The translations under genes and the position numbers were made by a program. 64,000 nucleotides of DNA from Pseudomonadota bacterium (GTDB lineage: Bacteria; Pseudomonadota; Gammaproteobacteria; Burkholderiales; Burkholderiaceae_B), in NCBI GenBank assembly GCA_023439305.1, contig JAEXOO010000003.1, positions 89,519 to 153,518 of the forward strand. The letters run 5' to 3'. Of the stretch, positions 56,446 to 64,000 are shown one piece after another. The notes beneath the pieces are model-generated. The model was not told the origin of the DNA. It saw only the letters and a list, made by a program, of their open reading frames with translations, and made no database searches. Numbering within the stretch: the first letter of the stretch is position 1; every line of letters starts with the position of its first letter.

Positions 56446-57207
56446 TCAACGAGGCGCCGCTCCCAGTGGCTGACTTTTGCTGCCGGACAGAATCCAGAGA
56501 GATTGAAAAAATGCCCGATTCAGTGATGCAAGTTCGCGGCTCTCGATGACCAGGGCGTAGTTCTCCGCCTTGGACGATACATAAGTGACCTTGTCGTCAT
56601 TGATGTACATGGTCATACCCAGGTCCAGATCGGCCGGCGCAAATCGCAGCTCGCGTAATTCCTCAGAGCTGCTGGGCCAGATGCGTTCCGTCTCGCGCAT
56701 CGGCGAGCGTACGACTTTGAGCTGAATACCGCGTTTGACGCGTTCGGCGATGAAGCCAGCCATCCATTGCGACCCTGGAACCTCCAATAGTTCATGCATG
56801 GAGAGTACGCCCATTAGGACTTTGGACTTGCATTCCAGGGTTTCCCACAAAGCGCGATTAATGCCTTCAGTGCCTTCGTAGATACGCGTGCGAGGTTTGC
56901 GCGGGGAGTCGTTGTAGAGCGACCGGAGTTCAGGTACGAGCTCATTGAGCATGAGCTTGCGGCGCTCCCAGTCGCGAATCAGCACACTGGGATCCTCGGG
57001 GATGACGCGCCGGGTTCCGGCGGCTTCGCTTTCCTGTGCGACCAGACCGCGCCGTTCTAGACGTTCCAGCAGATCGTAACCATTGGTGCGGGATACCCCG
57101 GCACGTGCAGATACTTCGGTGACCGAGGCCGACCCGAGTTCGAGCGCGGCGAGATAGAAGCGGAGTTCCTTGTCGTCCATGTCCAAGGCTTGGAGTCTGT
57201 TTTCCAT
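56446..57207 (-). CDS. TrmB-like HTH transcriptional regulator
   Basis: 253 aa. The N-terminal winged HTH (DDKELRFYLAALELGSASVTEVSARAGVSRTNGYDLLERLERRGLV, by segments 11-56) is of the TrmB/ArsR type. A C-terminal sensor domain follows with a TrmB-like pattern (TRIYEGTEGINRALWETLECK; VLMGVLSMHELLEV), related to phospholipase-D-fold ligand domains. TrmB regulators are known mainly from archaea as sugar sensors. It is divergent from the importer/nitrilase operon and has a perfect palindrome 11 bp before its start, so it probably represses itself and that operon. Confidence 0.82.
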   Translation of the reverse strand: MENRLQALDMDDKELRFYLAALELGSASVTEVSARAGVSRTNGYDLLERLERRGLVAQESEAAGTRRVIPEDPSVLIRDWERRKLMLNELVPELRSLYNDSPRKPRTRIYEGTEGINRALWETLECKSKVLMGVLSMHELLEVPGSQWMAGFIAERVKRGIQLKVVRSPMRETERIWPSSSEELRELRFAPADLDLGMTMYINDDKVTYVSSKAENYALVIESRELASLNRAFFQSLWILSGSKSQPLGAAPR

Positions 57208-57217
57208 TTTTTTCCTT

Positions 57218-57237
57218 TTGTCGAATTATCTCGACAA
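57218..57237. promoter_or_regulatory. Palindromic operator in front of the TrmB-like regulator
   Basis: TTGTCGA-ATTATC-TCGACAA: a perfect 7-bp dyad in the divergent spacer. A related half-site TTGTCGG (57305-57311) lies just upstream of the operon -35 element. Together they suggest co-regulation of both directions. Confidence 0.6.
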
Positions 57238-57317
57238 CAAATTTACGATAAAAATCCAATGTTTACTAGGGTTTTTACTCAAAAAAATAGTATTTTATTT
57301 TCAATTGTCGGTTTGTG

Positions 57318-57346
57318 TTGACTTTGTTTTTGGCCCTGCTTAGACT
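57318..57346 (+). promoter_or_regulatory. Promoter of the importer/nitrilase/aldoxime dehydratase operon
   Basis: TTGACT (57318-57323, 5/6 to consensus) and TAGACT (57341-57346, 4/6) with 17-bp spacing, 55 bp before the first start codon. The TTGTCGG half-site sits 6 bp upstream of the -35. Confidence 0.65.
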
Positions 57347-57401
57347 GCAGGCGATCCCTGTGGAACCCGGCATCACAATAATTTCAACTCAAGGAGAAGA
57401 C

Positions 57402-58577
57402 ATGGCCCGCTGGCTTATTGCCCCAGTATTGGCGCTCGCCGCCACTTTTACTCCCGCTGCTCAGGCGGCCGAGTCCGTCAATATCGGCGTCATCTTGCCG
57501 TTGAGCGGACCCAATGCTCAGTTTGGTATAAACGCGCGCAACGGTATCGAGATGGCCTTACAAGACCTCAAGCCGACACTCAAAGATCTCGATGTCAAGC
57601 TGGTGTATGCCGATGTGCCGGCACCCAATGCTGCTGGCGCTGCGGTCCAGCGTTTGATTAGTCAAAATCAGGTGGTGGGTGTGGTGGGCGCGTTTGTCAG
57701 CTCAATTACGCTGGCGGCTTCTGAGGTCACCGAGCGAGCGGGCATCCCCATGATCACGCACTCTTTTGCTGATCAGATTACTAATCGCGGCTATCGCTAC
57801 ATTTTCCAGGTGGCCCCTCAAGCGACGACTTTTGGTGAGAAGCAGTTTCAATATTCCATGGATTTGGCTGCCAAGGCTGGCGTCAAACTGGAGCGGATCG
57901 CGATCTTCTATGAAGACACGGCGTACGGAACGTCGCAGTCCGAGGGTATCCGCAAAGCCGCGGCAAAGGCTGGCGTACAGGTGGTGATCGATGATGGTTA
58001 TCCACTGGGTATTACGGATGTGGCGCCACTGGTCAATAAGCTGCGCCGTTCTGATGCGCAAGTGGTGTTCCCTGTTTCTTATTTCAATGACGGCTTGTTG
58101 ATCATCCGAACCATGCGCCAACAGCGCATCACTATGCCAGTCATTGGAGGCGCAGCCGGCTATATCGTTCCGGATTTTCAGAAAGGTCTGGGAGAGTACG
58201 CCGAGGATGTGTTCTCTATTGCGCCCGCCAATTACGACTCCCTACCTGGAGTGGCGGACCGATATAAGAAGCAGCATGGTGTTTTCATGGCGCACGAGTC
58301 GCTGATGTACGGCGCGGCGTTGCAGCATCTGATCGCTTCCATACAGCAGGCAAAATCTGATGATCCTGAGAAAATCCGCGATGCGGTGGCTGCTCTCAAG
58401 ATGTGTGATGGTTTTGCGGCTGGCTTGCCCGGCGGCTGCACGGCATTTGACGAAAAGGGGCTGACTTCCACGGCCTATCCTTTGTTTGTGCAATGGCGAG
58501 GCGACGATCTCGTTACCGTATTCCCCGAAGAAGCTGCCAAGGCGTCTGCGCGGTGGATGGGGCAAGAGGTCAAGTAA
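57402..58577 (+). CDS. Liv-type ABC transporter substrate-binding protein
   Basis: 391 aa from the ATG at 57402 (AAGGAGA at 57391-57397); the earlier in-frame open stretch overlaps the promoter. The signal peptide ends near AAQAAES. The mature protein begins VNIGVILPLSGPNAQFGINARNG-like, with type I periplasmic binding fold (LivJ/K group). First gene of a seven-gene operon: binding protein, two permeases, two ATPases, nitrilase, aldoxime dehydratase. The ligand is presumably not a simple branched-chain amino acid but a substrate of the two enzymes; that is inference. Confidence 0.88.
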   Translation: MARWLIAPVLALAATFTPAAQAAESVNIGVILPLSGPNAQFGINARNGIEMALQDLKPTLKDLDVKLVYADVPAPNAAGAAVQRLISQNQVVGVVGAFVSSITLAASEVTERAGIPMITHSFADQITNRGYRYIFQVAPQATTFGEKQFQYSMDLAAKAGVKLERIAIFYEDTAYGTSQSEGIRKAAAKAGVQVVIDDGYPLGITDVAPLVNKLRRSDAQVVFPVSYFNDGLLIIRTMRQQRITMPVIGGAAGYIVPDFQKGLGEYAEDVFSIAPANYDSLPGVADRYKKQHGVFMAHESLMYGAALQHLIASIQQAKSDDPEKIRDAVAALKMCDGFAAGLPGGCTAFDEKGLTSTAYPLFVQWRGDDLVTVFPEEAAKASARWMGQEVK

Positions 58578-58634
58578 AGAAATCAGGCAGGTCAACCCAA
58601 GGCCGGCCTTGCCCGGCCCATTGGAGTGGTGGAG

Positions 58635-59501
58635 ATGTCCGCTTTTATACAAACTTTGATTGACGGGCTGCTGATTGGCGGGGTCTACGGCGTGATTGCC
58701 GTTGGCCTGTCGCTGGTGTTCGGCGTGCTGAAAATCGTGAACTTCGCCCAGGCGGAGTTCCTGATGATAGGCATGTATGCTGCGTGGTTTTGCTGGTCCT
58801 ATCTTGGGCTGGATCCGTTACTGGGATCGATTGCCGCCTTGGCCGTCGGTTTTCTTATCGGCGCGCTTTGTCAGCGCCTGCTGGTTCAACACGTGCTCAA
58901 GGCGCCGCCGGTAGCGCAGATTTTCCTGACCGTCGGCTTGCTCGCCGTTCTGGAGAATGGTGCGCTGATGTTGTTCGGTTCCGAGTTCCGCTCGGTGCGT
59001 ACAGCGTACCAGACCTCTGCGTTGGAAATCGGCTCGCTATTCATTTCCGTTCCTTATCTCCTGGCCTTTACGGCAGCGCTGTTGATCTCGCTGGCGCTAT
59101 GGCTGGTATTGACGCATACCTGGGTCGGGCGGGCCATACGCGCCACATCCCAGAACGAAAATGCAGCCCAGCTCTTTGGCATTGATACCCGCACGATTTA
59201 TGCCGTGGCTTTTGGGCTGGGGACGGGCCTTACTGCATTCGGGGGCGGAGTGATTCTGTCTTATTCGGCCGTCAGTCCTACGGTTGGCACACAGTTTGTA
59301 GTGCTCATGTTCACGGTCGTGGTGCTGGGCGGTTTGGGCAGTGTGCTGGGCGCCTTGGTGGGCGGGCTGATCGTGGGCGTGATCCAGTCTATGTCGACCT
59401 TGATCATGCCGATCCAACTCCAGAATCTGGCCTTGTTCGTGGTGTTTATTACTTTTCTGGCATTCCGCCCGCAAGGCCTGCTGGGCAAGGGGGCACGATG
59501 A
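58635..59501 (+). CDS. Branched-chain amino acid-type ABC permease (LivH-like)
   Basis: 288 aa, about eight membrane segments. Typical LivH start LIDGLLIGGVYGVIAVGLSLVFGVLKIVNFAQAEFLM. The start at 58635 has TTGGAG 8 bp upstream; two GTG codons immediately before are in frame. The stop overlaps the livM-like start (ATGA). Confidence 0.92.
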   Translation: MSAFIQTLIDGLLIGGVYGVIAVGLSLVFGVLKIVNFAQAEFLMIGMYAAWFCWSYLGLDPLLGSIAALAVGFLIGALCQRLLVQHVLKAPPVAQIFLTVGLLAVLENGALMLFGSEFRSVRTAYQTSALEIGSLFISVPYLLAFTAALLISLALWLVLTHTWVGRAIRATSQNENAAQLFGIDTRTIYAVAFGLGTGLTAFGGGVILSYSAVSPTVGTQFVVLMFTVVVLGGLGSVLGALVGGLIVGVIQSMSTLIMPIQLQNLALFVVFITFLAFRPQGLLGKGAR

Positions 59502-60460
59502 AACGTTCTTTGCTGCTTATTGCTGTGGTGGCCCTGGCCGCCTTGGCATTTTCACAGTTGCTCGATCCGCGTGGCTACGGCGTGCGCGTCCTGTGTCTGG
59601 TGCTCATGGCCGCTACTCTTGGCCAGTGCTGGAATATCGTGGGGGGGCTGGCCAATCAGATCTCTCTCGGCCATGCCGCGTTTTTTGGCATTGGCGCCTA
59701 TACGTCTACCGTCTTGCAGGTCATGTGGGGCGTGACCCCGTGGCTGGGCATTTTTCTGGGCATGCTGCTGGCCATGGTAGCGGCTGTGGTGCTGGCGCTT
59801 CCTACCATGCGTTTGAAGGGGCCGTACTTTGCGCTGGCCACCCTGGCTTTTGGTGAGGCCTGCCGCATTCTGGCCACGGCCATGGCGGGGATTACCGGCG
59901 GTCCGCAAGGCATATCCGTACCTTTTGTAGGAAACTCCTGGGCGATGATGCAGTTCCGCGGGGCAGGCAATTATGTCTACCTGTTCACTGGCCTGTTTGT
60001 GATTGTCTCCTGCGTATTCGCCGTTCTGGCGAACGGCAAAATGGGCTATCTGTTGCGCGCTGTGCGTGAAAATGAAGAGGCGGCGGAAGTAGCTGGAGTC
60101 AACACGCTCAAGGTGAAGTTGATCGGGGCCTTGGTGTCCGCTGCGTTGACGGCGGCGACAGGCACGCTGTTCGCCCAGTTCACCTTTTTCTTTGATCCTG
60201 AAAGCGTCTTTAGCGTCGCAGGCATTTCAATTCGCGCTGCCTTGATCGCCATTGTCGGCGGGGTAGGCACATTGATGGGGCCTATTCTGGGCGCGTTGGT
60301 GGTGGTGCCGCTCGAAGAGCTGCTCAGTACCTATCTATCCAGCAAGGCAGCGGGCATTGCGCCGTTTACCTTCGGCGTCGTGTTGATCGGCATTGTGTTG
60401 TGGTGTCCGCGCGGTTTGATTTCCGTGCTTCGTAAAAAGCGTGGGGGGGCGGGCAAATGA
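59498..60460 (+). CDS. Branched-chain amino acid-type ABC permease (LivM-like)
   Basis: 320 aa, multi-spanning. It has GLANQISLGHAAFFGIGAYTSTVLQ and the ATPase-contact loop LLRAVRENEEAAEVAGVNTLKVKLI. Overlaps both neighbours by 4 bp (ATGA), consistent with coupled translation. Confidence 0.93.
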   Translation: MKRSLLLIAVVALAALAFSQLLDPRGYGVRVLCLVLMAATLGQCWNIVGGLANQISLGHAAFFGIGAYTSTVLQVMWGVTPWLGIFLGMLLAMVAAVVLALPTMRLKGPYFALATLAFGEACRILATAMAGITGGPQGISVPFVGNSWAMMQFRGAGNYVYLFTGLFVIVSCVFAVLANGKMGYLLRAVRENEEAAEVAGVNTLKVKLIGALVSAALTAATGTLFAQFTFFFDPESVFSVAGISIRAALIAIVGGVGTLMGPILGALVVVPLEELLSTYLSSKAAGIAPFTFGVVLIGIVLWCPRGLISVLRKKRGGAGK

Positions 60461-61188
60461 GCGGGATTCTGCAAGCGAGCGGATTGACGGTCCGCTTCGG
60501 CGGACTGGTGGCTGTCAATGATGTGTCTTTTACTATCCGGCCGCGAGAGATCATCGGACTGATCGGGCCTAATGGGGCAGGCAAGACTACCTTGTTCAGC
60601 ATGCTGGTCGGCATGGTGAAACCGACATCGGGGCAGATTTACTTTGACGGCAAGCGCATAGACCGCAAGCGTCCGCATGTTGTGGCGCGTCAAGGCATGA
60701 CTAAAACTTTCCAGAACACGGCGCTGTTTCCGGAAATGAGCCTGCTGGAGAATGTCACGACGGCAGGCCTGCTGCACCATGGTTTGGCTGATGCCCGGGC
60801 CTTGGCCTGGGACTGCCTGGACAAAGTGGGGCTGCGCAATGAGGCTGATGCGGATGTGGACGATCTGACCTTTCCGCAGAAGGCCTTGGGAGAGGTAGCG
60901 CGGGCGCTGGCCACTCAGCCGCGCATTCTGCTGCTTGACGAGGTCATGGCCGCGCTGACGCCGCCCGAAATGGATGCGGTGATGGTGACATTGCGCGAAT
61001 TGCGCGACCGGGATGGATTGACCTTGATTGTCGTCGAGCATCACATGCGCGCCATCATGCGCTTGTCGGAGCGCTTGCTGGTGCTGAATTTTGGCAAATT
61101 GATCGCGGACGGCACACCGGCAGAGGTGTCCGCCAATCCCGATGTCATTGCTGCATATCTGGGGGGAAGCCATGCTCAGCATACGTAA
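60457..61188 (+). CDS. LivG-like ABC ATPase
   Basis: 243 aa. Walker A GPNGAGKTTLF, Q-loop TKTFQNTALFPEMS, Walker B ILLLDEVMAALTPPEM and H-loop VVEHHMRAIM. The usual LSGG signature is replaced by LTFPQKALGEVARAL, a departure from the family: the signature appears as FPQKALG. It may weaken ATP hydrolysis or be an aldoxime-cluster subtype. The end overlaps the next ATPase by 17 bp. Confidence 0.9.
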   Translation: MSGILQASGLTVRFGGLVAVNDVSFTIRPREIIGLIGPNGAGKTTLFSMLVGMVKPTSGQIYFDGKRIDRKRPHVVARQGMTKTFQNTALFPEMSLLENVTTAGLLHHGLADARALAWDCLDKVGLRNEADADVDDLTFPQKALGEVARALATQPRILLLDEVMAALTPPEMDAVMVTLRELRDRDGLTLIVVEHHMRAIMRLSERLLVLNFGKLIADGTPAEVSANPDVIAAYLGGSHAQHT

Positions 61189-61873
61189 TCTATCCGGAGG
61201 CTACGGTCCTCGTCCGGTGCTGGATGGTGTTTCTATCCAGGTCGATGCGGGCGAGACAGTCGCTATCCTGGGCGCCAATACCGCCGGCAAGACCTCCTTG
61301 ATCCGCGCCATCTGCGGCCAATTGCCGCGTGTCAGTGGCGATATCGAGTTTCAAGGTCGCAACTTGCGTGAGCTGCCGGCCCATCGTCGCGTGACGGCAG
61401 GGGTGGCGTGTGTACCGGAAGGCCGCCATGTCTTTCCGGATATGAGCGTTTACGACAATCTGCTGCTGGGCGCTTATAGCCGGCGCAAGCAGGATCTGAG
61501 CGTGGATCTAGAGGCTAGCTTTGCCTTGTTTCCTCGGCTCGCGGAGCGGCGTACCCAGCTGGCAGGCACGCTATCCGGAGGAGAGCAGCAAATGGTGGCG
61601 TTCTGCAGGGCGCTGATGGCTAAGCCGCTTCTATTGCTATTGGATGAGCCCAGCCATGGTCTGGCACCCATGATGGTGGATGAGGTGCATGCCGCCATTC
61701 AGAAAGTAAATGAGCAGGGCATAGCGGTGCTGCTGATTGAGCAGAATGTGGCTTCGGCCTTGCGGGTGGTCAAGCGTGCCTATGTCTTGGAAAGCGGTCG
61801 TATTGCTATGCAGGGCACAGCGCAGGAGCTCGAGTCGAATGACGATATTCGTCGCACTTATCTTGGAATGTAA
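61172..61873 (+). CDS. LivF-like ABC ATPase
   Basis: 233 aa from the ATG at 61172, with GGGGGAAG upstream; an earlier in-frame GTG/ATG inside livG is not needed. Walker A reads GANTAGKTSL, with Thr where most LivF have Gly (GANGAGKTT). Signature TLSGGEQQMVAFCRAL and Walker B LLLLLDEPSHGLAPMM are normal. Since the partner ATPase lacks a standard signature, this pair may be asymmetric. Confidence 0.92.
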   Translation: MLSIRNLSGGYGPRPVLDGVSIQVDAGETVAILGANTAGKTSLIRAICGQLPRVSGDIEFQGRNLRELPAHRRVTAGVACVPEGRHVFPDMSVYDNLLLGAYSRRKQDLSVDLEASFALFPRLAERRTQLAGTLSGGEQQMVAFCRALMAKPLLLLLDEPSHGLAPMMVDEVHAAIQKVNEQGIAVLLIEQNVASALRVVKRAYVLESGRIAMQGTAQELESNDDIRRTYLGM

Positions 61874-61894
61874 AGCGTAAAGGGCGTATTTATC

Positions 61895-62845
61895 ATGACA
61901 AAATTCAAGGCAGCGGTAGTTCAGGTCGCAACCATTCCGGAGGACACGCAGGCTACTGTTGACAAGGCGTGTCGGCTGATTGCCGAGTGTGCGGAGCAGG
62001 GCGTGTCGGTGGCGGTTTTTCCCGAGGCTTTTATCGGCGGCTACCCTAAAGGAGTCAGTTTCGATATTGCTATCGGGATCCGCACGGCAGCGGGGCGTGA
62101 CGAGTTTCGCGCCTACTATGATCAAGCTATTGAGGTGCCCGGTCCGGAGACCGCGCAACTGGGCCGGGCGGCGCGCGAGGCTGGGCTGTTTGTGGCCCTG
62201 GGCGTGATAGAGCGGGATGGGGGCACGCTGTACTGCACGGTTCTGTTTTTCGGTCCGGATGGCGTGCTGGCCGGCAAGCATCGCAAGCTTATGCCTACCG
62301 CTGCGGAACGGCTGTGCTGGGGTTTTGGCGACGGTTCGACCCTGGCTACCGTGGATACCCCCTGGGGCGTCATGGGTTCGGTGATTTGCTGGGAAAATTA
62401 TATGCCGATGATGCGCATGGCGATGTATGGCAAGGGCGTGTCCATTTATTGCGCTCCCACCGCCGATGATCGTGATAGCTGGGCCTCGACCATGCAGCAT
62501 GTGGCGCTCGAAGGTCGCTGTTTTGTGTTGTCTGCTTGTCAGTATCTGACCCGGGCCGATCTGCCCGATGACATGAAAAATCATATCAGCGAAGAGCCTG
62601 CCGATGTTTTGATGCGCGGCGGCAGCATGATTGTCGATCCACTGGGCCGCATCGTCGCCGGTCCAGATTTTTCCGGGGAGGCTATCCTGACCGCCGAGTT
62701 GGATACCGATGATCTGGCGCGTGGAAAGTTCGATTTCGATGCTGTGGGGCATTATTCACGCCCCGATGTCTTCCGGCTTCTGGTTGAGGAGAGGCCGCTC
62801 AAGGCGGTGCAGACAGCCGTGTCGACCAATGAATCCATCATTTGA
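61895..62845 (+). CDS. Nitrilase
   Basis: 316 aa. The Glu-Lys-Cys triad is E44 (VFPEAFIGGYPKG), K131 (GKHRKLMPT) and C165 (GSVICWENYMP). GFGDGST and the CWENYMP context are those of true nitrilases (aliphatic or arylacetonitrile type), not amidases. It converts a nitrile to carboxylic acid and ammonia in the cytoplasm. It starts 21 bp after the LivF stop and lies 12 bp before the aldoxime dehydratase. Confidence 0.93.
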   Translation: MTKFKAAVVQVATIPEDTQATVDKACRLIAECAEQGVSVAVFPEAFIGGYPKGVSFDIAIGIRTAAGRDEFRAYYDQAIEVPGPETAQLGRAAREAGLFVALGVIERDGGTLYCTVLFFGPDGVLAGKHRKLMPTAAERLCWGFGDGSTLATVDTPWGVMGSVICWENYMPMMRMAMYGKGVSIYCAPTADDRDSWASTMQHVALEGRCFVLSACQYLTRADLPDDMKNHISEEPADVLMRGGSMIVDPLGRIVAGPDFSGEAILTAELDTDDLARGKFDFDAVGHYSRPDVFRLLVEERPLKAVQTAVSTNESII

Positions 62846-62857
62846 GGTGATGATGCC

Positions 62858-63925
62858 ATGAATTTTGATGTCGTATACCCGCGCATTGTTTCTGCGCGGC
62901 GCCCGCAAGGCCACCAGCCGGCTGCTCCGCGTTACTCTTTGCGCTGGGAAAAGCCGATAGGAATGCTGACAAGCGCTTATTTCGGTATCCAAGCCGAAGG
63001 GCTTTCGTGGGTGGATGAGCACGCTTTTCATGCCCGCCTGCTGGGGTGGATGCAGGCGCCGAATGGGCCGGAAAGTTACGAAATCATGCGCTGTGTGGAC
63101 GAAAAGTCCTACACCAACGGTGTGATAGTTGCTTATTGGACAGAGCCGGGAAGTTATGCGCGCTGGATGCAGAACTCGGGATTTAGGGAATGGTTTACCG
63201 ACCCGCGGCGTTTGTCCGAGCCGTTCGGCTATTGGGCGGAAACGGTCAGTGTGCCCTATGACCGCCACGAAACAATTTACTCCGGACCTCATTATCGCGT
63301 CGGTTTCGGCTGCACGTCGGATTCCGTCATTGTGCCCATCACCACTAACGGGTATTTTGGCGCGGCTCGGGATCGACTGCCGGTTTCGGCGATTGATGAG
63401 CTGCTCAGCCCCTTGGGTCAGCTCATGCCGGAGCCAGCGGTCCCGGCGAGTCATGGCGCGCGGTTGCTGGCGCTGGTGCCGCACAATGTAACGATGCTGC
63501 GCTCTGGGCAATACTGGGAGGGCGCGGGGGCCGAGCAGGATGATGACTATCAGCATGCCCTGCAGCCCAAACTCATGCGCGGGATGAATTTTCTACGTGA
63601 CCAAAAGCGGGAGACAGGCTGTATGTCGCTTCGCATCCTGAGCAACCTTAACGAGGATGGCTCCCCCCGCAGAGAGACGTCTGTAGTGGGGTATTTTTTG
63701 TCATTGGAGCACTTGGAGCGTTGGGCGGCTTCGCATGAAACCCATCTAGATATTTATCGCCACGCCATTGCTATGAATCGGCTTTACAAAGAAAAGCGTG
63801 AAGTAGTGACCTGGCATGAGTTGTTCGTGTTGCAGCAAGGACATGCTTACGAGTATGTCAATTGCCATCCGGAGACGGGGATGTTGCCGTTTGCCCCTCT
63901 CTGGGCGCCTGCGGCTGCTGTTTGA
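62858..63925 (+). CDS. oxd: Heme-dependent aldoxime dehydratase
   Basis: 355 aa, normal for the phenylacetaldoxime dehydratase family. It removes water from an aldoxime (R-CH=NOH) to give a nitrile, using ferrous heme b. Segments supporting the call: YFGIQ near 41, SYTNGVIVAYW near 84, SGPHYRVGFGCTSDSV near 142, MLRSGQYW near 213, and the HETHLDIYRHA region near 293-302. Here H296 is the probable proximal heme ligand (aligned with His299 of OxdRE) and H320 in VTWHELFVL the catalytic distal His. GAGGTGATG precedes the ATG. Its product feeds the nitrilase upstream. Heme-ligand assignments are by recall of the family and not aligned. Confidence 0.9.
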   Translation: MNFDVVYPRIVSARRPQGHQPAAPRYSLRWEKPIGMLTSAYFGIQAEGLSWVDEHAFHARLLGWMQAPNGPESYEIMRCVDEKSYTNGVIVAYWTEPGSYARWMQNSGFREWFTDPRRLSEPFGYWAETVSVPYDRHETIYSGPHYRVGFGCTSDSVIVPITTNGYFGAARDRLPVSAIDELLSPLGQLMPEPAVPASHGARLLALVPHNVTMLRSGQYWEGAGAEQDDDYQHALQPKLMRGMNFLRDQKRETGCMSLRILSNLNEDGSPRRETSVVGYFLSLEHLERWAASHETHLDIYRHAIAMNRLYKEKREVVTWHELFVLQQGHAYEYVNCHPETGMLPFAPLWAPAAAV

Positions 63926-63943
63926 TGGCAGTGGGGCATAGAG

Positions 63944-63961
63944 ATCTCGATGTAACGAGAT
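63944..63961. repeat. Small inverted repeat after the aldoxime dehydratase
   Basis: ATCTCG-ATGTAA-CGAGAT: a 6-bp dyad 19 bp after the last stop codon, possibly a weak hairpin at the operon end. Not followed by a T-run within view. Confidence 0.35.
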
Positions 63962-63976
63962 GAGTACTGCGGCACA

Positions 63977-64000
63977 CCCCCCCCCAAAAAAACCCGAAAA
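63977..64000. other. Homopolymer tail at the window end
   Basis: Nine Cs, seven As, CCC, G, AAAA end the window. The composition is unlike the rest; it may be a sequence/assembly edge or a natural low-complexity tract. No gene is visible here. Confidence 0.5.

Overview
The window looks like a chromosomal segment of a Gram-negative betaproteobacterium, most likely Burkholderiales/Alcaligenaceae (the Bordetella/Achromobacter/Alcaligenes group). The basis is the high GC content, the closely related-looking DnaX, FtsH, CarA and CarB proteins, the greA-yhbY-rlmE-ftsH-folP-glmM block, and Gram-negative envelope genes (lpxO, olsB, pldA). The genus is an inference; Alcaligenes or a relative would fit.

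Regions: 1-6192 is DNA repair and replication: a 5'-truncated AddA-like helicase-nuclease, the SRP RNA gene ffs, dnaX, ybaB and recR. 6193-8997 is a SsuABC/TauABC-like ABC importer. 9098-14656 holds transaldolase (reverse strand) and carAB. 14791-19496 is an accessory block: LpxO, an SDR, a LysE-type exporter, a histidine phosphatase and a uracil-type permease. 19745-26645 is the conserved greA / yhbY / rlmE-ftsH-folP-glmM core plus an OlsB-like ornithine lipid acyltransferase. 26752-34536 is a phosphate and polyphosphate block: divergent ppx and ppk, then pstSCAB behind a good Pho box; phoU is not in the window. A VapBC-type toxin-antitoxin pair follows. 35634-43624 carries an acyl-CoA synthetase, two small exported proteins with near-identical signal peptides, a PepSY protein with a PhoPQ-like two-component system behind a PhoP-like box, a DoxX protein, a solute-binding-fold protein, and a LysR/PACE efflux pair.

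43691-47972 is a 4.2-kb segment bounded by two identical tRNA-Pro(UGG) genes. It contains a Tat-exported flavin amine oxidase coupled to a cytochrome c, a DUF421 protein and an AT-rich ion channel with an unusual selectivity filter. 48036-56076 holds an LTA-synthase-like phosphotransferase, a large indolepyruvate ferredoxin oxidoreductase with a divergent LysR regulator, and phospholipase A with a Fur-like site at its start. After tRNA-Arg(UCU) comes the most distinctive cluster (56446-63925): a TrmB-like regulator beside a perfect 20-bp palindrome, and a divergent, tightly coupled operon encoding a complete Liv-type ABC importer, a nitrilase and a heme aldoxime dehydratase. I read this as an import-and-degrade system for an aldoxime or nitrile (aldoxime to nitrile to carboxylate plus ammonia); the substrate is unknown.

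All functional calls rest on reading motifs and context by eye; no database search was run.
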